The notes under the pieces are model-generated. The model did no database searches, was not told the origin of the DNA, and saw only the letters and a list, made by a program, of their open reading frames with translations. Made by a program: the position numbers and the translations under genes. This document shows positions 40,756-45,953 of a stretch of DNA of 45,953 bases, in pieces. The first letter of the stretch is position 1, and each line of letters begins with the position of its first letter. The stretch lies in assembly GCA_007988785.1 (NCBI GenBank), contig BJUU01000020.1:1-45953 (forward strand), read 5' to 3'. Origin of the DNA: Agrococcus baldri (GTDB taxonomy: Bacteria > Actinomycetota > Actinomycetes > Actinomycetales > Microbacteriaceae).

Positions 40756-41424
40756 GTGAGCAAGGGAACGTCGGCGAAGCGCCGCGCCGCAGTGCGCAGG
40801 CGCCGCACGCTGCTGACGCTGCTGGTGCTCGTGGTGATCGCCGCGGTGGCGCTGTTCGTGTGGCGGCCGTGGGAGGCGCCGGCGGAGGCCCCGCCCGAGA
40901 CGGCCCCGAGCGAGAGCGCTCCTGCAGAGTCGCCGGCGCCCGAGGAGCCGAGCGAGACGCCCGAGCCCACCGAGACGCAGCCCTTCACGCCCATCGGCGG
41001 CAACCCCACGGCAGAGGCGAGCGACCCGTGCTCGGCCGAGCAGGTGCGGCTCACGCCGCAGACCGACCGGTCGACCTACGCGGCCGACGAGCCCGTGCAG
41101 CTCTCGTTCACGATCGAGAACACCGGCGACGCCGCGTGCTCGCTCGACGCGGGCACTGCCGTGCAGGAGTACGAGATCCGCACCGGCGACGAGGTCGTCT
41201 ACCGCTGGTCGGACTGCGCCGCCGACGTGCAGGAGAACGTGGTCGCCATCGAGCCCGGCCAGCCCCAGACGACCGTGCCGATCGAGTGGGATCGCACCCG
41301 CTCGTCGGCCGACACGTGCACGGCCGAGCGCGAGCAGGTCACCGCCGGCGGTGCCGCCTACAACCTGAGCGTGCGGGTGGGGGACTTCAGCAGCCAGGAG
41401 GATCGGCAGTTCATCCTGGAGTGA
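40756..41424 (+). CDS. Membrane-anchored extracytoplasmic protein, unknown function
   Basis: The protein has 222 residues. A basic start with RRAAVRRRR precedes one helix (17-37), then a long Pro/Glu/Ala/Ser linker (43-80). The rest is an Ig-like beta domain with VQLSFTIENTGDAACSLDAG and YEIRTGDEVVYRWSDCAAD, containing four Cys that could pair. The domain resembles the intracellular-proteinase-inhibitor/BsuPI-type fold, but this is only a resemblance. It is probably leaderless. Confidence 0.7.
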   Translation: MSKGTSAKRRAAVRRRRTLLTLLVLVVIAAVALFVWRPWEAPAEAPPETAPSESAPAESPAPEEPSETPEPTETQPFTPIGGNPTAEASDPCSAEQVRLTPQTDRSTYAADEPVQLSFTIENTGDAACSLDAGTAVQEYEIRTGDEVVYRWSDCAADVQENVVAIEPGQPQTTVPIEWDRTRSSADTCTAEREQVTAGGAAYNLSVRVGDFSSQEDRQFILE

Positions 41425-41468
41425 GGCGAGGGATCTCGTGACGTGTGCACCTGTGGTGCGCGCTCCGG

Positions 41469-41540
41469 TTCCTGAGCCTGTCGAAGGGCGACCCTGATGC
41501 CTGCGGGCGCAACGTTGCGCATTGCGTCCTCCGGCATCAG
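41469..41540. repeat. Repeat unit plus nested palindrome covering the radA stop codon
   Basis: TTCCTGAGCCTGTCGAAGGG is at 41469-41488. Arms CTGATGCC (41494-41501) and GGCATCAG (41533-41540) enclose the perfect palindrome GCGCAACGTTGCGC (41507-41520). The right outer arm includes the radA stop (41537-41539). Confidence 0.65.
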
Positions 41541-42898
41541 AACTCCGGCACTGCTGCGAGCCGCGGCGCGGGCGCCGCCTCCCTGCGGCCCTGGCTGATC
41601 GCCTCCGGGATGGCGTTGCGCACCAGCCCCACCGCGTCGTCCACGACCTTCGCGTAGCCCAGCCGGCGCGCCTCCTGCGCCCGCCGCTTCGCGGCAGAGG
41701 CGGCGCGGATCTCGCCCGCGAGCGAGATCTCGCCGATCGCGGCGAGCCGGCGGGGGAGCGCGACGTTGTGGTGCGCGCTCGCGATCGCGAGGGCGATGGC
41801 GAGGTCGGCGCCCGGCTCGGTCAGCTTGATGCCGCCGACGGTCGAGACGTAGACGTCGGTGCCGCCCAGCTGCAGCCCCGTGTGCCGCTCGAGCACCGCG
41901 AGCACCATCGCCACGCGCGAGGCGTCGACGCCGTTGACGACCCGCCGCGGCTGCGGGGTGGATGCCGGCACGACGAGCGCCTGCACCTCCACCGGGATCG
42001 CGCGCCGGCCCTCGAGGGCGACGGTCACGCACGTGCCCGCGAGCGGCGTCGTCGAGCGCGACAGGAACAGGCCGGATGGGTCCGGCACCTCGAGGATGCC
42101 GTCGCCGGTCATCTCGAAGCAGCCCACCTCGTCGGTCGGGCCGAAGCGGTTCTTCGAGGCGCGCACGAACCGCAGCGCGGTCTGCCGGTCGCCGTCGAAG
42201 TGCGCGACCACGTCGACGAGGTGTTCGAGCAGGCGGGGCCCGGCGACCGAACCGTCCTTGGTGACGTGCCCGACCAGCAGCAGCGGCACATCCGCCTCCT
42301 TCGCCGCGCGCGTGAGCGCCGCCGCGACGTCGCGCACCTGGCTCGGGCCGCCCGCGAGGCCGTCGTTGTCGGCGTTCGCGACCGTCTGCACCGAGTCGAC
42401 GATCACGAGCTCGGGCTGCGTCTCCGCGAGCTGCCCGAGGATGGTCGCGAGGTCGGTCTCGCTCGCGAGGTAGAGCTGCGGCTCGAGCGCGCCGGTGCGT
42501 TCGGCGCGCAGCCGCACCTGCGCGAGCGACTCCTCGCCCGAGATGTAGAGCACGCGCCTGCCGGCCGCCGCCGCCTTCGCCGCGACCGCCAGCAGCAGCG
42601 TCGACTTGCCCACCCCCGGCTCGCCCGAGCACAGCACGACGGCCCCGGGCACGATGCCGCCGCCGAGCACGCGATCGAACTCCGAGATCCCGCTCGGCCA
42701 CCTGGGCGCATCCGTCGTCTGCAGCTCGGTGATGGGGCGGGCCGCGCGGCCGGCGGGCACGCTGGCGGGGCGGATGCGCGTGACGGTCGCGCCGACCTCC
42801 TCGACCGTGCCCCACTGCTGGCACTCGCCGCAGCGGCCGACCCACTTCAGGGTCGTCCAGCCGCACTCTGAGCAGCGGAACGCGGGTGCCTTGGCCAT
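41537..42898 (-). CDS. radA: DNA repair protein RadA
   Basis: The protein has 453 residues. A C4 zinc finger CSEC...CGEC (about 9-26) precedes the RecA-like domain with Walker A GEPGVGKSTLL near 96-106. The KNRFGPTDEVG motif near 250 and a Lon-protease-like C-terminal domain with AIALAIASAHHN follow. RadA promotes branch migration in recombination repair. The ATG at 42898 lies seven bases after TAGCCT, and matches family starts. An in-frame ATG at 42922 lies upstream of the box and was not chosen. Confidence 0.96.
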   Translation of the reverse strand: MAKAPAFRCSECGWTTLKWVGRCGECQQWGTVEEVGATVTRIRPASVPAGRAARPITELQTTDAPRWPSGISEFDRVLGGGIVPGAVVLCSGEPGVGKSTLLLAVAAKAAAAGRRVLYISGEESLAQVRLRAERTGALEPQLYLASETDLATILGQLAETQPELVIVDSVQTVANADNDGLAGGPSQVRDVAAALTRAAKEADVPLLLVGHVTKDGSVAGPRLLEHLVDVVAHFDGDRQTALRFVRASKNRFGPTDEVGCFEMTGDGILEVPDPSGLFLSRSTTPLAGTCVTVALEGRRAIPVEVQALVVPASTPQPRRVVNGVDASRVAMVLAVLERHTGLQLGGTDVYVSTVGGIKLTEPGADLAIALAIASAHHNVALPRRLAAIGEISLAGEIRAASAAKRRAQEARRLGYAKVVDDAVGLVRNAIPEAISQGRREAAPAPRLAAVPEF

Positions 42899-42905
42899 GC
42901 CTGCG

Positions 42906-42984
42906 AGGCTACCGGCGGCCACCGACGGCTCGCGCCACAGCCCCGCCCGCCTGTCAGCGGATTCGGGAGACGACCCACTACGTT
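42906..42984. promoter_or_regulatory. Divergent -10 boxes of radA and the VOC gene
   Basis: The minus-strand TAGCCT (42906-42911) is seven bases before the radA start. The plus-strand TACGTT (42979-42984) is six bases before the ATG at 42991. Both genes look leaderless. Confidence 0.5.
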
Positions 42985-42990
42985 TGCCTC

Positions 42991-43359
42991 ATGCTCAGTG
43001 TCGGCTCGGTCGTGATCCGCTGCAGCGATCTCGAGCGCCAGCTGCTGTTCTGGACGGCCGCGCTCGACTACGAGCCTCGGCTGCCGCTCGACGACGGCTT
43101 CGCGCTGCTGCGGCCGCGCTCCGGGGCGGGTCCGAACGTCTCGCTCGACGCGGTGCCGAGCGAGCGGGTGCTGCCGCCGCGCATCCACCTCGACCTGTAC
43201 GCCGACGATCAGCAGGCAGAGGTCGAGCGGCTCGAGGCGCTCGGCGCGCTGCGCGTGCACTGGCCGAAGCGCCCGGACGACGCCGACTACATCATCATGG
43301 AGGACCCGGAGGGCAACCGCTTCTGCGTCGTCGACGCCGCCCCGGGCGCGGCCGCATGA
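42991..43359 (+). CDS. VOC-family (glyoxalase/dioxygenase fold) protein
   Basis: The protein has 122 residues. SVVIRCSDLERQLLFWTAALDYEP opens the first module, and IHLDLYADDQQAEVERLEALGA and EDPEGNRFCVVD form the second, typical of glyoxalase/bleomycin-resistance proteins. His in IHLDL and Glu/Asp in EDPEGN could bind metal. Its substrate is unknown. The next gene overlaps by four bases. Confidence 0.85.
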   Translation: MLSVGSVVIRCSDLERQLLFWTAALDYEPRLPLDDGFALLRPRSGAGPNVSLDAVPSERVLPPRIHLDLYADDQQAEVERLEALGALRVHWPKRPDDADYIIMEDPEGNRFCVVDAAPGAAA

Positions 43360-43895
43360 CCGCGAACATCCGCGACGCGACCATCGGTGATGTCGCCGGC
43401 ATCGCGAAGGTGCGGGTCGAGACCTGGCGCGCCGCCTACGGCGGTCTCGTGCCGCAGGCGGTGCTCGACCGCATGGACGTCGAGCGCGAGACCGCCCGCC
43501 GCATGGAGCACTGGGACGACACGCACGCGGATGCGCGGTGCCACGACCTGGTCGCGGTGGTCGACGGCGAGGTGGTCGGCTGGGCCATGTGCGGGCCGGC
43601 GCGCGACGCCGATGCGCCCGCGACGGGCGAGGTGTATGCGATCTACGCGCACGCCTCGCGCTGGTCGCGCGGCGTCGGCAACGCCCTGCTCACGGAGCTC
43701 GAGCGGCGGCTGCTCGCCGACGGGCACGAGACCGCCTACCTGTGGCGGCTGGTCGGCAACGCCCGCGCCGAGCACTTCTACGAGGCGCACGGCTGGCACG
43801 CCGACGGCGGCGAGAAGGTGGAGGAGGGGATGCGCGAGCTGCGGCACGTGCGGACCCTCGCCTCGCCGTTGGCGCCGGGTTCCGGGCTCGTGTAA
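43356..43895 (+). CDS. GNAT-family N-acetyltransferase
   Basis: The protein has 179 residues. RDATIGDVAGIAKVRVETWRAAYGGLVP, then VYAIYAHASRWSRGVGNALLTELERRL (the acetyl-CoA pyrophosphate loop) and NARAEHFYEAHGWHADG, identify the family. The substrate is unknown. It starts with ATGA overlapping the VOC stop. The stop TAA overlaps the -10 of the downstream tRNA-Ser. Confidence 0.88.
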   Translation: MTANIRDATIGDVAGIAKVRVETWRAAYGGLVPQAVLDRMDVERETARRMEHWDDTHADARCHDLVAVVDGEVVGWAMCGPARDADAPATGEVYAIYAHASRWSRGVGNALLTELERRLLADGHETAYLWRLVGNARAEHFYEAHGWHADGGEKVEEGMRELRHVRTLASPLAPGSGLV

Positions 43896-43898
43896 CGT
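43869..43898 (+). promoter_or_regulatory. tRNA-Ser promoter
   Basis: TTGGCG (43869-43874), 18 bases, TAACGT (43893-43898) precede the tRNA by eight bases. The -10 contains the TAA stop of the GNAT gene. Confidence 0.5.
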
Positions 43899-43906
43899 AT
43901 CCCCTT

Positions 43907-43994
43907 GGTGACGTGTCCGAGCGGCCGAAGGTGCGACTCTCGAAAAGTCGTGTAGGGCAACCCCCTACCGTGGGTTCAAATCCCACCGTCACCG
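43907..43994 (+). tRNA. tRNA-Ser (CGA)
   Basis: Acceptor GGTGACG pairs with CGTCACC, the anticodon loop is CTCGAAA (CGA), a long variable arm gives 88 bases, the TpsiC loop is GTTCAAA, and the discriminator is G. CCA is not encoded. Confidence 0.95.
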
Positions 43995-43997
43995 CCG

Positions 43998-44038
43998 AAC
44001 CGTGCCCCTGCTCTCGCCAGCAGGGGCACGGTTTTTTC
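43998..44038 (+). terminator. Intrinsic terminator after tRNA-Ser
   Basis: A perfect 15-bp stem (43998-44012 with 44019-44033) with loop CTCGCC is followed by TTTTCTT. This is the clearest terminator in the window. Confidence 0.92.
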
Positions 44039-44163
44039 TTGCAGTCACCGCCCGTGGCGCATGCATCCGACGTCGGCCCGGCCGAGGCATCAGCGGCCGC
44101 CTCGAACGCCTGCGCGGCTCCGCCCTCAGCTTCCGCAACCTCGGCCGGGCGAGCCAGGACGCC

Positions 44164-44169
44164 TAGAGT
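44164..44169 (+). promoter_or_regulatory. -10 box (TAGAGT) of the TetR gene
   Basis: TAGAGT lies 53 bases before the ATG, with a GGAGGAG leader ahead of the start. Confidence 0.4.
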
Positions 44170-44222
44170 GGGAGGAGCGGGCTGATCGGCCACGAGGCAC
44201 AGTCCGGCGCGGAGGAGTGGGC

Positions 44223-44867
44223 ATGTCGAACCCCGCAGCAGCTCGCGGCAGGGGCCGCCCGGCGGTGTCCTCCCGCGCACACATCGAAGCAGTGGCCATG
44301 CGGTTGTTCACGGAGAACGGCTACTCGGCGACGACCGTTCCGATGATCGCCGAGGCAAGCGGGGTCGGTCGCGCCACCGTCTTCCGCTACTGGGGATCGA
44401 AGTCCGAGATCGTGTGGGCGGAGTTCGACCAGCACATCCGCCGACTCACACAGCTGCTCGAGGCTGAGCTGTCGTCGAGTGACAGCACGCTCGGCATCGT
44501 GCAGCGCTCGGTCGTCGCGAACCTCGGCCGATCCATCGAGAGCTCGGGCGTGTGGCTCCAGCGCTTCGCCCTGATCGACGAATCCGAAGAGCTCCGAGAC
44601 GCGGAGGCCCGGCGGTGGGCCGACTGGGCGGCGGCCGTCGCCGCATTCGTCGCCCGACGTCACGGCTACGAACCGGCCGCCGTCGTGCCGCAGAGCATCG
44701 CTGGCGCGGTGCAGGGCACCTTCCTCGCGGTCCTGCGCAGTCGTCGCAGCGACAGCGACTTCACGGCCCGATCGGTGCTCCCGGAGTTGGACCGCGCGCT
44801 CGCCTCCGTCATTCGGCCTCTTCAGGACTGGCTCCATGGCGATCCGCTCCATGAGGACGGGCCGTGA
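44223..44867 (+). CDS. TetR-family transcriptional regulator
   Basis: The protein has 214 residues. The HTH, residues 18-66, reads AHIEAVAMRLFTENGYSATTVPMIAEASGVGRATVFRYWGSK-, typical of TetR, and the rest is a helical ligand domain. GGAGGAG precedes the ATG. Downstream lies a dehydrogenase gene whose promoter carries a TGAGACGCCGTCTCA palindrome, its probable operator. Third-position bases look less extreme than in genes before 43900, which suggests a different history. Confidence 0.88.
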   Translation: MSNPAAARGRGRPAVSSRAHIEAVAMRLFTENGYSATTVPMIAEASGVGRATVFRYWGSKSEIVWAEFDQHIRRLTQLLEAELSSSDSTLGIVQRSVVANLGRSIESSGVWLQRFALIDESEELRDAEARRWADWAAAVAAFVARRHGYEPAAVVPQSIAGAVQGTFLAVLRSRRSDSDFTARSVLPELDRALASVIRPLQDWLHGDPLHEDGP

Positions 44868-44881
44868 ACACTTGGGGCAAC

Positions 44882-44910
44882 TTGTTTATGAGACGCCGTC
44901 TCACTACGCT
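44882..44910 (+). promoter_or_regulatory. Dehydrogenase promoter with a perfect TetR-type operator
   Basis: TTGTTT (44882-44887), 17 bases, TACGCT (44905-44910). The perfect 15-base palindrome TGAGACGCCGTCTCA fills 44889-44903, lying exactly in the spacer. Confidence 0.7.
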
Positions 44911-45000
44911 GGACGATGCCGCCGTCGGCCCCACCGGGCGATGACGACTCGGCACCGCACGACGTCGTGCCGATGGTTTCCACACAAGGAGAAAGACCCC

Positions 45001-45756
45001 ATGGGCAAGCTGGACGGCAAGGTCGCCATCATCACCGGAGCAGCACAGGGCATGGGCGAAGCCCACGTTCGCCGGTTCCTCTCCGAGGGCGCCAAGGTCG
45101 TCCTCACCGACGTCAACGAGGAGGGCGGCTCTTCGCTGGCCGCCGAGCTGGGTGAGAACGCCCTGTTCATCAAGCACGACGTGACGTCCCTCGACGAGTG
45201 GAAGTCCGTCGTCGAGCAGGCGGAGGCGGCATTCGGCCCCGTCACGATCCTCGTGAACAACGCCGGCATCCTCGGCCCGATCGCCAACGTCGTCGACATC
45301 GACCCTGAGGCGTACCTCGCCGTCATCAACGTCAACCAGCACTCCCAGGTCTGGGGCATGAAGGCAGTCATCCCATCGATGGTCAAGGCCGGTGGCGGCA
45401 ACATCGTGAACATCTCCTCGACCGCCGGGATGCTCGTCGTGGCAGGGGCGCCCAGCATCGCCTACGTCGGCAGCAAGTACGCCTCGCGCGGCATGACGAA
45501 AGAGGTCGCGGTCAGCTACGGTCCGCAGAACATCCGGGTCAACTCGGTGCACCCCGGCTTCATCAAGACGCCGATGATGGCCGCTGCGACCGACGCCGAC
45601 GGCGGCGGGATCGCCGATGCTGTGCCGCTGCGCCGCATGGCCGAGCCCGACGAGGTCTCGAACCTCGTCCTGTTCTTGGCCTCGGACGACTCGTCCTACA
45701 TCAGCGGCATGGAGCACGTCATCGACGGCGCCCTGACCGCGCTCGGCGCCTCCTGA
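45001..45756 (+). CDS. Short-chain dehydrogenase/reductase (SDR)
   Basis: The protein has 251 residues, the classical SDR length. TGAAQGMG (12-19) is the cofactor motif, NNAG lies at 86-89, Ser140 in ISST, and Tyr155/Lys159 form YVGSK, with PGFIKTPM after them. The enzyme oxidises or reduces a hydroxyl/keto group using NAD(P); members near this sequence act on sterols or hydroxyacyl substrates. AAGGAGAAAG precedes the ATG. Expression is probably repressed by the adjacent TetR protein. Confidence 0.92.
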   Translation: MGKLDGKVAIITGAAQGMGEAHVRRFLSEGAKVVLTDVNEEGGSSLAAELGENALFIKHDVTSLDEWKSVVEQAEAAFGPVTILVNNAGILGPIANVVDIDPEAYLAVINVNQHSQVWGMKAVIPSMVKAGGGNIVNISSTAGMLVVAGAPSIAYVGSKYASRGMTKEVAVSYGPQNIRVNSVHPGFIKTPMMAAATDADGGGIADAVPLRRMAEPDEVSNLVLFLASDDSSYISGMEHVIDGALTALGAS

Positions 45757-45769
45757 GAGCCAGCGAGGT

Positions 45770-45785
45770 CCGCTGAGCTCAGCGG
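45770..45785. other. 16-base perfect palindrome CCGCTGAGCTCAGCGG
   Basis: It spans the stop codon of the minus-strand gene entering from the right edge, 14 bases after the SDR stop. It may act as a two-way transcript-end structure. Confidence 0.4.
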
Positions 45786-45953
45786 CGGCGGCGGCCGGGG
45801 CCGGGGCGTCCGGATCGGCCGGGGCCGCCGGGGCGGCGCGGGCGATTCGCGCCGGGCTTGGGCTTCGGTTTCGAGGGGCGGGGCTTCGCGCCGGTGGCGG
45901 CGTTGCCCGGCTCGACCAGGTGGTCGCGGTCACCGCGCGACGAGCCGGCCCTG
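45779..45953 (-). CDS. C-terminal basic tail of a protein entering from the right edge
   Basis: The minus strand is open for 57 residues from the edge to a TGA at 45779-45781. It encodes SSRGDRDHLVEPG then a Lys/Pro- and Arg/Gly-rich end closing in RRRR. Such RNA-binding-like tails close many actinobacterial DEAD/DEAH-box helicases, but the core is outside the window, so this name is tentative. Strand and stop position are clear. Confidence 0.45.
   Translation of the reverse strand, partial: RAGSSRGDRDHLVEPGNAATGAKPRPSKPKPKPGANRPRRPGGPGRSGRPGPGRRRR

Overview
The window is a very GC-rich chromosomal segment with almost no A or T at third codon positions. Many genes start with GTG, and several have a TAnnnT box only 6-8 bases upstream of the start codon. 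Gene content and order point to a high-GC actinobacterium, most likely family Microbacteriaceae: ppa/tilS/hpt/ftsH, a folate operon ending in a DUF3180 gene, two PH-domain membrane proteins with a DUF2520 protein, panC, a class I lysS, clpC and radA. The genus cannot be fixed from this sequence alone.

Layout. Positions 1-13200 are a mixed accessory stretch: the tail of a possible HNH protein, a GlxA/AdpA-type regulator, two tiny related membrane proteins, an amidohydrolase, a lipid block (acyl-CoA oxidase, CPBP membrane protein, fatty acid desaturase, acyltransferase), a flavin-type oxidoreductase, a divergent unknown gene facing an F420/NADP-type reductase plus hydrolase, and a PadR regulator facing a beta-lactamase-fold hydrolase. 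Positions 13250-13600 hold tRNA-Phe, tRNA-Asp and tRNA-Glu, all on the minus strand. An M23 peptidase follows, then a divergent HxlR regulator and quinone-reductase-type flavoprotein.

Positions 16500-32800 are the conserved core: ppa and tilS divergent from a shared promoter, hpt, two lipoproteins, then ftsH-folE-folP/folB-folK-DUF3180 with overlapping ends, an LCP cell-wall ligase facing the PH/PH/DUF2520 operon, panC and class I lysS. Positions 32800-43900 hold a CAAX-type protease, a DUF2975/HTH pair, clpC, a sortase-anchored 5'-nucleotidase, argA, an unknown anchored protein, radA, and a VOC/GNAT pair. After tRNA-Ser (43907-43994) and a strong terminator comes a TetR/SDR cassette with a clear operator. 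The window ends in the basic tail of another protein.

How it works together: folE, folP/folB and folK supply consecutive steps of tetrahydrofolate synthesis, and panC supplies pantothenate. FtsH, ClpC, two CPBP proteins and the M23 and LCP proteins handle protein quality control and the envelope. I found no CRISPR array, insertion sequence, prophage or evident defence system. The most interesting signals are regulatory: palindromes placed on promoters of regulator/target pairs (GlxA, PadR, HxlR, TetR, DUF2975-HTH), a shared overlapping -10 for ppa/tilS, a ClgR-like site before clpC, PHO-box-like repeats before the 5'-nucleotidase, a folP-folB fusion, and several short duplications and palindromic repeats near stop codons.
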